From: Xylaria sp. FL1777
Lineage: Eukaryota > Ascomycota > Sordariomycetes > Xylariales > Xylariaceae
Reading direction: 5' to 3'
Assembly (NCBI GenBank): GCA_022578965.1
Contig: MU400942.1
Location: 1 to 19,826 of the forward strand
DNA length: 19,826 nucleotides
The notes below the pieces were generated by a model, which searched no databases, was not told the origin of the DNA, and worked only from the letters and a program-made list of their open reading frames with translations. The stretch's first letter is position 1. The number at the start of each line of letters is the position of its first letter. Positions 1 to 8,688 of the stretch are shown here, one piece after another. The translations under genes were made by a program, and so were the position numbers.

Positions 1-1
1 A

Positions 2-700
2 AATATATTTTTGCATAAAGCTGTTTATAAATAGCAAGCAATTATTAAAAAACAAAAAAAAACATTAATAAAAGCATTTGCTATTTTAACTATAGTACTT
101 TAAGCAAAAACTATTATAACAAAAATTAAAACACTATAAGCTAAACTATAATTACGCTTTTAATTTTTATAACAATAAATATTAATATACTATAACAAAA
201 AATAAACTAAAAAACTAACTTTTAAAAAAAAGAACAAAGTTTATTTGCTATAATAAAAATAAAATATAAACACTAATATTTCTTAAATTAAAATAAAACA
301 ACTAAACAATAAATTAAAATTTAAAAAACTTAGCTTTTTTAAAATTAAAGAAATTATTTTACTTATTAACTATAAACTATTATTACTAAAAAATATGCAA
401 ATTTACTTTATTTTTTATATTTCTTTATTAAAACTAGCATTTATTAAAACATTTATTAAAACATAACTAAAAATAAAAATAAATCAAAATATATATAAAG
501 TTAAAAATATACTAGATTTTTGTTAAAACAATAATAACTTAAAATATTTTATTAAATAAAAAGAATATTTATATGCTAATAATACTTAAGAATTTAAAAA
601 ATACTTAAAAACTGCTAAAGTAATTATAAATTAGTTTTATTATTAATACTTTAATTGCTTAAAATTAGAAAAAAAAGGTTAACTTTAAAAAAAACGTTTA
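2..700 (+). pseudogene. pol: Gypsy pol 3' end: integrase GPF/Y module and chromodomain, RIP-degraded
   Basis: One frame stays in register from the edge to about 700, broken only by TAA/TAG codons. At 317-440 it reads KFKKLSFFKIKEI and later IYFIFYISLLK. Undoing C-to-T and G-to-A changes, this is the integrase GPF/Y module (KLGPFKI ... IHPVFHISLLKP form). In the same frame, 485-620 reads YKVKNILDF, then KYFIK-stop-KEYLYANNT-stop-EF. This is the chromodomain pattern (YxVExILD ... YLVKWKGY ... NTWEP) with both Trp codons turned into stops. Chromodomain integrases steer insertion to marked chromatin in known chromoviruses. The RT and integrase core lie left of the window. The protein cannot be made as read. 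Confidence 0.85.
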
Positions 701-1288
701 AAAAATCTTAATTAAACTTAAATAAAGTAGCTTGCGCTACTTTAGCTTGCTTTTTTTGTTGTTTTTGCTTTTTTGCTAGCGCTTTTTATTCCTTTTTAAT
801 ATGCTTTATTTTATTTAATTTATTTAAGAACTAAAGCTTTTATTAAACTATTTTAATACTTTTTGCTTTTAAAAAACATTTTTATATATAAAGCTAAGCT
901 AACTTGCTTAAAACAAAATTAAAGCTATTTTAAGCTCGTTTTAATTCTTTTTAAACTAAAAATAATTATTGCTTTGCTTGCTTTTTTTTTTTTTTAAAAC
1001 AACAGTATTTAAAAACTATATTATTAATTAAGTTAATTAAAACTTTTAATTCGTTGCAAAAGCAGCTAGCGCATATACATTTAAAACAACAAAACATATT
1101 ATTTATTATTTTGCACATTAATAACTAATTAAAGCAGCAAAAACAAAGCATAATTTTATAACTAATAAAATTAATAAAAAAAGCAAAAATAAATTTTTGC
1201 TTTATTTTAAATAAGCAGTTAGTTTTTTTAATGCGCTTTAATATTATAACATATAAAAAAAAAAGAAAAAAAAATACTTATAAAAAAT

Positions 1289-1683
1289 TATTAAAACAAC
1301 AATTCTAAAAAAAAAGAAATAATATTATAAAATTAGCACAAAAATAGCTTTTAAAGCAGCTTAATGCTTTTATATATACTTTGTACTTTTTTTTTTGCTA
1401 GCTAAAGCTAAAATTATATAACAACTTATTTAGCTTATTAAGCTTACAGTAATTTAAAGCTTACTAAGCTTATAATAATTTAAAGCTTACTAAGCTTATA
1501 GTAATTTAATGCTTACTAAACTTATAATAATTTAAAAAAAGTTATTATTTTTTTTACTTTTTCTTTATTTATATAATTATGCACTTTTTATATTTAGTTA
1601 TTTATTTAGTTCTAGTTTTTTAGCTATTAATTTTTTATAACTGCTAAGTATTAATATATTTATTACTTTTAATCTTTTAAAAA
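1289..1683 (+). repeat. Candidate 3' LTR of gypsy copy 1
   Basis: This is a boundary guess. The other copy reads TGTTAAAA at the matching place (7122 on the - strand), where this copy reads TATTAAAA. An A-rich, purine-heavy run just upstream (about 1257-1287) would serve as polypurine tract. The far end is where similarity between the copies ends. No second LTR of this family lies in the window to confirm it, so the LTR could start earlier. Confidence 0.35.
1424..1527 (+). repeat. 26-bp tandem repeat, four units (gypsy copy 1)
   Basis: Units start at 1424, 1450, 1476 and 1502. The core is TAATTTAAAGCTTACTAAGC followed by TTATAA, and the units differ by a few transitions. The first unit is the most divergent. 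The same four-unit array sits at 6880-6983 in the inverted copy, so the array belongs to the element and predates the mutation of the copies. Confidence 0.85.
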
Positions 1684-2790
1684 CTCCTATTAATACATAG
1701 TAGTAAAAGTACTTTAAAAACCTCTTTAATGAACTACTATTAAGAATCTTATTATTACTTGCAAATTAAGACCTTAAAAGCAAACCTATTATATTAATAT
1801 ATAATAAGTTCATTATAAGTAAATGCTTTAGTGCTTTATGTTAAAGTATTACTAATAGCTTTAAAATTTATATTTATTAAGCACGCTAAAATGCTTAAGC
1901 TATATTACTACTGTATTGCTTATATTATAGTAGTATATTATATACTCTTTGTTGCTGTTTTTTTTATGCTAACTATATAAGAACATTAATAACTTTTATG
2001 CTTGCAATATTATTAGCAAGTTTATTAAGTGCTTATAATGCAAAAAAAGCAAAATAAGTGCTAAAGGTAGCAATTATAGTTTTATAAGTACTTTTAACTA
2101 TATTAATATTTATATGTTTTTAAGCTTTATTTTATGCTTATTTTAACTATTAAAGTTTTTTTAATTTTAGGTGCTACTAATAATTTTTTAGCTTAAAGAA
2201 GTTAATAAAGAACTTTGATCGTTTATTAAAGCTTGTATAGCTATACGCTATTTTTGTACTAATGGAGATATTTAAGCTGCACTTATAGCTAATATATAAC
2301 TTTAAGTTATAATTAAAAAAGCAAAAAAAGCTACAGCAAATAAAAAAGCTAAAAGTTTTATATAAATAAGCTAGTTAAAAAGTGTTTACGTAACCTTTAA
2401 AGGTTAATATTGTTATATATTTAATAGCTAAAAGTTTTAATAAAATTTTAGTGTTTAATGCTTAATAAAGTTGCTTAATTGCTTTGTTTTTTTATAATGT
2501 ATGCTTTTTAACTTTTATAGTTTTATGTTTGTGATTTTGTATTGCTGTTTTTAGTACTTTATTATATTATGCTTTACTTTAAAGTTTATAAACGTAAGCT
2601 TATAATAAGCAGCTTTTTTAAAACTATAAATAGCAAACAGCTTTATAATAGCTGCTTTAGCTTTTGCTTTATAGTTATAGTAAACTTTTTTTAGCTTAAA
2701 AAAAAGCTAGTATTAATGTTTAGCTATTTTTGCTTTATGTTTAAAAGCTTTTATTTTTATATTTTTGCAGCTGCTTATAACTTAATTAGT
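1684..2790 (-). other. Unidentified relic, coding-like on the minus strand
   Basis: No family was recognised. From about 2667 down to 2180 one minus-strand frame runs roughly 160 codons with only TAA/TAG stops, which mutation of CAA, CAG, CGA or TGG would explain. It includes the hydrophobic stretch KLLAFLFAVAFFAFLIIT, followed by RIAIQALINDQSSLLTSLS. A second frame, from about 2092 to 1690, is similarly open (for example KRFLKYFYYYVLIGVFK). The segment lies between the end of gypsy copy 1 and the C-terminal zinc knuckle of the LINE relic. It could be the 3' tail of that LINE, but it is long for a 3' untranslated region and looks translated, so a separate element is equally possible. Confidence 0.4.
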
Positions 2791-5329
2791 TTTTTAGCTA
2801 TGTTATAATAGCTAAGCTTTTTTATATTTAGAACTTATTTAGCTATTTTACATGCTTTTTTTAAGTTATGTAATAATTAATAGCTTAATTAAAAATTTGT
2901 TTACTTTTTTAGTATGCTATAAGTGTTATTATATTTAAAGCATTAGTTTAAAAAGTGCAGTAATAACTTTTTAACTTAACTACATTAGCATATTAACAAC
3001 TTATAGCTAAGTACTTTTTAAAATATAAAGTACTTTTTTAAGCTAATTTTTTTTATACGTAGCTAAACTAATATAAAGCTTTTAACTTTATGTAAGCCTT
3101 TATATATATTAAGCTATTTATTATATAAAAGCTAATTAATAGTAGTTTGTTTAAACTTTATTTTTTTCTGTTTTTTGGTTTATTACTAAATATGCTATAT
3201 ATATATTAATTCTAGGTTTATTAGCGGCTTGTTTTTTTTATTGCTTTTATTGCTTTTTTAGTATATTTTATAGTTTAAGATTTCTAGAAGTTTGCTTTAT
3301 GCTTTGCTAGCTTAAAGTATTTCTTTTTTGCTATTGTTTAGCTATACTTTATAGCTTTGGACTTTTTTATTATTAGTTAGGTTATATGCTACTAAAGCTA
3401 GCTTTTTAGACTATTTTTAGATATAATTTGCTATGCTTATATTTTTAACTTTTTTTGTATATTTAATAGTTTTATAGTTTAGCTATAAGTTTAAAAAAAA
3501 AATTAGCAATTTTGTTTTAAGGTTAATTATATAAACACTTTTATAAGCTTTAATAATAACGCGTAAGCATTTGTTTTAAACTTGCTTAAGCGCTTTTAGC
3601 AGCTTTTATTTTAGCTATTAGTTTTGTTTTGTTAATTTGTGCTATGTTATTAATTTATACTTAATTGCTGTTTATATTACTGTTATATATAAAAGTTTTG
3701 CTTAAATTATGCTTAGTTTTTATATAAATTAAACTAAGTAGCTTATTAATAACGTTTGCTTTTTTAGCTTTTTATAAAGCATTTTATGTTGCTTTTTTTA
3801 GTTTAAGTAGTAGTTTATTTATATACTAAGTACTTTTACTACTATTTTAAGGCGTATTTTCTTTTAGCTTGCTTTTATTATATGCTTAAAGGCCTTTTAG
3901 CTTAGCTTTATAAAGTAAACAAAGTAATATTTGCTTAAGTTAAATTTGAATTTATGTTTTTAGCTTTATTTTAAATAAACTTTATAAGCTTGTTTAAGTG
4001 CTTTATAAACTGTTTTTATGTTTTTTTTTAGCACTTAGTAAGTTTATATTATTTGTAAAAATAACGCTTTAAAGCTTTTACATAAGCTATAGTTTATTAT
4101 ATAGCAAAGCAGTATATAAGCAGAAAAAAATTAGCAATAGCAGAAATTCTTATAAAATACTTGCTTTAATATGTATTAAGTTTAACTTTTGTTCGTTAAA
4201 AAGTAAAGTTATTATATAGTTTATTAAAAAGCTTTATATTTATTGTACTGTTTACTTTAAAAAGCTTATTTTTTTAAGTATTTAGTAAAGCTTTTTATGC
4301 ACTATTAAGTTAAACGTTTTTGTTATATTTAAAAAAAGCATTAAAATTGCTTTATTTACGGCTTACGTATAGCGTACTGCAAAAATAATTAAGTGTAGCG
4401 CTATTTTTATAAACTGTTATAACTTATTTTTTATTTGTTTAAAAAAAAGCAGTTTATATATTATAGCAGCATAAGTTAGTTTTAAAGCTATTTTAGCTTT
4501 AATAAGCTTTTTTATTATGTTTAATAAAACAATAAGCTACTAAAAGCTTAATAAGCTTTTATTTAGTTTATTTTTTAGAATAACTATTGTTTAAGCGTTT
4601 TAAAAGCATTTTAGGTAATAATTAATTTAAAAGCTAGCTAATGTTATATTAGCTAAACGCTTAGCAAAAAACTTATGCTTGTTTTTACTGTTTTTAGGCA
4701 GCTATAAGCTGCATGCTTTTAAAAATGCGTTTAAAATCTTATTTAATCTTAGTGCTTTTTAAGCTTTTATATAGCTTAAAATTGTTTGCATTTTATAGTA
4801 GTTTATGCTATAGTAAAAAAAAAAAAGGGTTAAAAGGGCTAGCAAAGTAGCTATGTTCTTTAAATTAACGTTTAGTTCTAGAAAAAACCTTTTAGCAAAA
4901 ACCTTTGCTTTGTTTTTAAAGGTGCTTACTATAGTTATATTTAGGCCGTTATTGTTGCAGAGGTTTAGCAGTATTAGCTTTTCTAGTATTTATAAGCTTT
5001 TTGTTTGTGCTTATTTCGAGGTTTTCTATATTATTTTAGCTTGTTTTGCTTTTGTGCTTTTAGCTTTGCTTTTTTTTGTATTAAAGAAGTTATACAATTA
5101 TTATTAGAAGTAGCTTTCAAACGCTTTAGCTTGGGCTTTTTTTTGTGCTTTGTTTGCTTTACGTTTGTTTTAGTAAGCTTTTTTAGTTCGGACTTTCTGC
5201 TAGTAAGCGTGAGCTTTTTTTTTTTTTTGTACTGCTTGCTTTACTTTTGCTGTTTACTAGTTGCATCGTGGCCTGCTTTTTTTCCGGTTCGGTACTGTTT
5301 TGTTTGCAATTCTATTTAAGCTTTTAAAC
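2790..5329 (-). mobile_element. Tad-like LINE (non-LTR retrotransposon) relic, 5'-truncated
   Basis: The minus strand encodes, in order, the linker after the endonuclease, a reverse transcriptase and a C-terminal region with a zinc knuckle, as in Tad-clade LINEs of filamentous fungi. The right edge abuts the copia fragment that starts at 5330. The endonuclease that should lie further upstream is missing, so the copy is truncated or broken there. The 3' limit is not fixed: recognisable protein fades near 2790 and no clear poly(A) or simple-repeat tail was found. The part from about 4850 to 5320 keeps far more G and C than the rest. Confidence 0.8.
2800..5215 (-). pseudogene. LINE ORF2-type polyprotein: linker, reverse transcriptase, zinc knuckle
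   Basis: From 5215 to about 3970 one minus frame (codon high base divisible by three) reads, after allowing for C-to-T and G-to-A changes, as a LINE polyprotein. First is a Lys/Ala-rich helical linker. Then comes TFKNKAKVFAKRFFLE (about 4870-4920), the usual segment before the RT. At 4723-4764 it reads KALRLNKILNAFLKA, the mutated form of KAPGPDKIPNAFLKA. RT motif A is TFNLIVHKKL near 4288-4323 (from AFD), and the catalytic FxDD box is FTNN at 4042-4059, with both Asp codons now Asn. A frame shift follows near 3970. The C-terminal part reads ILVxLRIKKISLKKY near 3080 and a C-x-C ... H ... C knuckle at about 2945-2990 (TGC, stop, TGT). Many stops; not functional. RT and knuckle order is that of the Tad clade. 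Confidence 0.82.
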
Positions 5330-5867
5330 AACTATTATATAATACTTAACTTCTTTTTATTTATTTAAGCATAATAATTATAACAAGCATTATATAATTG
5401 CTAAACGTACGTAATATATGCATTATTTTAAAATTTTATTACTTATTAATAACTTTAAAATAAAAAGCTTTTATAGTTTATATAAGCATTTTAGCTGCAT
5501 AAAACAACTATAGTACTACGTAACTAAATAAGTACTACATAAAAGTAGCTTTTATAACAAATTATTTAAGCTATAATAACGGCAATTAAAGCATTATGCA
5601 AAATTTAAACTTTAATATTAACTAAAGGTATTAATATAACTTAAAACTTATTACTTTTTGTATAACAAACAATTATTAGCAAACTACTTAAATAATAAGC
5701 CGTACAAAAAAAAAACAAATATATATATTTATATATAGCAACTAAAAAAACAATTAATTGCTAAAATTATTAATTAGTAGTTATATAACATTATAACTAC
5801 TGTTTTAGTTTATAACATAAAACTAGCAATTATTAATATTATACTATAGTAAAGCAGCTATTATATA

Positions 5868-5904
5868 AGTATATATATATATATATATATAAGTATATAT
5901 ATAA
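5868..5904 (+). repeat. (AT)n microsatellite with duplicated AAGTATATATA motif
   Basis: A run of alternating A and T inside the copia copy 1 fragment. The complete copia copy has only one short AAGTATATATATA at the matching place (about 14918-14931). This accounts for the 24-bp length difference between the two copies. Confidence 0.8.
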
Positions 5905-6442
5905 AAATAACTAAGTATAAAGCTATTATAAGTATGTATACGTGCATATAAAGCAGCTAATAGTAAAATAAGCAGCTATACAAAATAAAAGGTTTAAAAA
6001 TATAAAAGCAACAGAAAGCACTGCAGAATTTAAGCTTTTTTTATAAACAAAGCCTAGCTTTTATACTTTAATATATTACTAAACTTACTGCTATACAAAA
6101 AAAGAACCTTTAATTAACCTTAATATAAATTGCTTACTACTAATATTTTACTTTATATTATTAGCTAACATTAGTTAGTTATATAATAATAAAAACAAAA
6201 AACCTTAATTATATTAGCAATAACTAAACTGCATAAAAGTTTAAATGCTTTACTTAAAAAGCAACTATTTTTAAACTTAAGCTTTATATAACTATAAAGT
6301 TTAAAAAAAGCAAATATATAAGCAACCCTTTTTTTGCAAGAACTAAAGTATTAAACGTTTAACTTTTTATAGAACTATTCTTTTTTATTTCTTTTAAATA
6401 ATATTATACAAAAAAAATTGCAACTAAAAAAAAAGTAGCTAA

Positions 6443-6729
6443 TGTTAAAATAACTAGTTATTAGTTATAACTTTTATATATAGTACGTATAATAAGTTTT
6501 ACATAAAAATTACTTCGTACAAAAGCTATTATATAAACTAAAGTAATCTTAGTGTTAGCTTAGCTTATATACTAGCAAAGTTTTTACACATAAAGAAAAA
6601 CTTTTGCTTTATACAAACTTTTTTTTCTTTTAAACATATAAAATATAAACAGCTTATAATACAAAGATTATTATACTTTGTTTTAGCACATATATATTAA
6701 ACATACAATCGTACAAAGCTTATTTAATA
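6443..6729 (+). repeat. Copia LTR, 287 bp (copy 1, 3' LTR)
   Basis: It starts TGTTAAAATAAC and ends TATTTAATA, where the expected terminal CA has become TA. It is the same length as the two LTRs of the complete copy (8402-8688 and 15467-15753). It is preceded by an A-rich polypurine tract at about 6426-6436 (nine A, then GT). Confidence 0.9.
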
Positions 6730-7122
6730 GTTTTAAAGAATTAAAAGTAATAAATATATTAATGCTTAGTAATTATAAAAAATTAATAGCTAAAGAACTA
6801 AAACTAAGTAAATAATTAAATATAAAAAGTATATAATTATATAAACAAAAAAAAAGTAAAAAAAGTAGTAACTTTTTTTAAATTACTATAAGTTTAGTAA
6901 GCATTAAATTATTATAAGCTTAATAAGCTTTAAATTATTATAAACTTAATAAGCTTTAAATTATTATAAGCTTAGTAAGCTAAATAAATTATTATATAAC
7001 TTTAGCTTTAGTTAATAAAAAAAAAGTGTAAAGTATATATAAAAGCATTAAGCTACTTTAAAAGCTACTTTAGTACTAATTTTATAACATTATTTTTTTT
7101 TTTTAAAATTGTTATTTTAACA
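6730..7122 (-). repeat. Candidate 3' LTR of gypsy copy 2
   Basis: On the minus strand it begins TGTTAAAATAAC at 7122 and runs to the element end near 6730. It would be about 393 bp and contain the 26-bp array. The boundary is inferred only from the TG start, the A-rich run upstream and the end of similarity with copy 1. The 5' LTR lies outside the window or is lost. Confidence 0.35.
6880..6983 (-). repeat. 26-bp tandem repeat, four units (gypsy copy 2)
   Basis: Units start at 6880, 6906, 6932 and 6958 on the + strand. The array mirrors 1424-1527 in number and length, with transitions only. Confidence 0.85.
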
Positions 7123-7689
7123 ATTTTTTATAAGTATTTTTTTTTCTTTTTTTTTTTATATATTATAATATTAAAACGTATTAAAAAAACTAACCGCTTA
7201 TTTAAAACAAAGCAAAAACTTATTTTTGCTTTTTTTATTAATTTTATTAGCTATAAAGTTATGCTTTATTTTTGCTGCTTTAATTAGTTATTAATATGCA
7301 AAATAACAAATAATGTGTTTTGTTGTTTTAAATGTATATATGCTAGTTATTTTTGCAACAAATTAAAAGTTTTAATTAATTTAATTAATAATATAGTTTT
7401 TAAATACTATTATTTTAAAGAAAAAAAAAAGCAAATAAAACAATAGCTATTTTTAGTTTAAAAAAAATTAAAACAAGCTTAAAATAGCTTTAATTTTGTT
7501 TTAAGTAAATTAGTTTAGCTTTATATATAAAAACGTTTTTTAAAAGCAAAAAGTATTAAAATAGTTTAGCAAAAGCTTTAGTTCTTAAATAAACTAAATA
7601 AAATAAAGCGCATTAAAAAAGAATAAAAAGTACTAGTAAAAAAGCAAAAATAACAAAAAAAGCAAGCTAAAGCAACATAAGCTGCTTTA

Positions 7690-8401
7690 TTTAAGTTTAA
7701 TTAAAATTTTTTAAGCATTTTTTTTAAGGTTAACTTTTTTTTTTTCAGTTTTAAACAGTTAAAATATTAGCAATAAAACTAACTTATAACTACTTTAGTA
7801 GTTTTTAAATATTTTTTAAATTTTTAAGTATTATTAGCATATAAGTATTTTTTTTATTTAATAAAATACTTTAAATTACTGTTGTTTTAACAAAAATTTA
7901 ATATATTTTTAATTTTATAAACGTTTTAATTTGTTTTTATTTTTAGTTATATTTTAATAAATGTTTTAATAAATGTTAGTTCTAGTAAAAAAATGTAAAA
8001 AATAAAATAAATTTATATATTTTTTAGTAATAACAGTTTATAGTTTATAAATAAAATAACTTTTTTAATTTTAAAAAAGCTAAGTTTTTTAAATTTTAAT
8101 TTATTGCTTAGTTATTTTGTTTTAATTTAAAGAATATTAATGTTTATATTTTGTTTTTATTATAGTAAATAAACTTTGTTTTTTTTTTTAAAGGTTGGTT
8201 TTTTAGTTCGTTTTTTGTTATAATATATTAACATTTATTATTGTAAAAATTAAAGGCATAATTATAGTTTAGCTTATAGTGTTTTAATTTTTGTTGCAAT
8301 AGTTCTTGTTTATAGTACTATAATTAAAATAATAAGTGCTTTTATTAATATTTTTTTTTGTTTTTTAATAATTGCTTGCTGTTTATAAATAATTTTATAT
8401 A
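7690..8401 (-). pseudogene. pol: Gypsy pol 3' exon-like piece: integrase GPF/Y module and chromodomain (copy 2)
   Basis: The minus frame has codon high base leaving remainder 2 on division by three. The GPF/Y module starts at 8096 (KFKKLSFFKI). The chromodomain lies around 7913-7790: YKIKNILNF, then LKYFIK-stop-KKYLYANNT. Comparing with copy 1 shows which stops were Trp: both copies have TAA where the chromodomain normally has W in the VKWKGY and NTWE motifs. This frame is exactly the one predicted if 8402-15758 is deleted from the frame used at 15759-17545. The reading frame was therefore whole before the copia insertion. Several in-frame stops; inactive. Confidence 0.87.
8397..8401 (+). repeat. 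5-bp target site duplication, left (ATATA)
   Basis: ATATA lies immediately before the TG of the copia 5' LTR and is repeated exactly after the 3' LTR at 15754-15758. Five bases is the usual copia duplication length. In such A+T-rich sequence the match alone is weak; gypsy continuity across the site makes it convincing. Confidence 0.8.
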
Positions 8402-8688
8402 TGTTAAAATAACTAGTTATTAGTTATAACTCTTATATATAGTACATATAATAGGTTTTATATAAAGACTATTTTGTGCAAAGGTTATTGCATAAACTAA
8501 GGTAATCTTAGTGTTAGTTTAGCTTGTATGCTAGCAAAGTTTTTATATATAAAGAAGAACTTTTGCTTTATATAAACTTTCTTTTTTTTTAAACATATAA
8601 AATATAAATAGCTTATAATATAAAGATTATTATACTTTGTTTTAACATATATATGTTAAACGTATAATTATATAAAGCTTATTTAATA
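8402..8688 (+). repeat. Copia 5' LTR, 287 bp
   Basis: TGTTAAAATAAC to ATTTAATA. It aligns without gaps to 15467-15753 and 6443-6729. The sequence after it (8689 onward, CTAATTAGTAG) should hold the primer binding site, but after this much mutation no tRNA match can be claimed. Confidence 0.92.

Larger units (their letters stand above)
1..1683 (+). mobile_element. Ty3/gypsy chromovirus, copy 1, 3' part (cut by window edge)
   Basis: The segment is the 3' end of an LTR retrotransposon of the chromodomain-bearing gypsy class. It carries the end of pol (integrase C-terminus and chromodomain, to about 700), then about 980 bp without recognisable coding. The whole segment matches the reverse complement of 6730-8401, and its first few bases continue the match into the reverse complement of 15754 onward, so the element runs off the left edge. 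Differences between the copies are almost all C/T or G/A transitions. Similarity stops near 1675-1683, close to where the other copy also stops, so this is probably the true 3' end of the element. The exact last base is uncertain by about ten positions. Confidence 0.85.
5330..6729 (+). mobile_element. Ty1/copia element, copy 1, 3' fragment with LTR
   Basis: This 1,400-bp segment matches 14378-15753 of the complete copia copy in the same orientation, almost entirely with transitions, plus a 24-bp (AT)n length difference near 5877-5890. It contains the region after pol and the whole 3' LTR, but no pol. Similarity begins sharply at 5330, where the LINE relic ends. The rest of this copia copy is not in the window, so it was truncated before or during formation of that junction. 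Its right end touches gypsy copy 2 with no intervening base that can be assigned to either. Confidence 0.88.
6730..8401 (-). mobile_element. Ty3/gypsy chromovirus, copy 2, 3' part
   Basis: This is the reverse-complement counterpart of 1-1683. Reading down the minus strand it gives the integrase C-terminus, chromodomain, then the non-coding 3' region with the 26-bp array. It continues the pol gene at 15754-17545 after removal of the copia element in between. The element's 3' end lies at or within a few bases of 6730, directly beside a copia LTR. Confidence 0.88.

Noticed and set aside
1424..1527. CRISPR-like array
   Set aside because: The units are contiguous 26-bp tandem repeats with no spacers, inside a retrotransposon.
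4853..5107. Open frame of 84 codons on the + strand
   Set aside because: Its product is a Phe/Leu-rich low-complexity string. The opposite strand reads as the LINE linker region with family motifs, so this is a shadow frame that stays open because the segment is less mutated.
5266..5266. Possible ATG start of a Lys/Ser-rich protein on the - strand
   Set aside because: The frame breaks within about 25 codons after an A14 run. The LINE coding frame passes through in a different register, so the ATG is incidental.
5005..5319. Open frame of 104 codons on the + strand, membrane-like
   Set aside because: Same reason: T-rich antisense of the Lys/Ala-rich LINE linker. The hydrophobic look comes from TTT/CTT codons opposite AAA/AAG.
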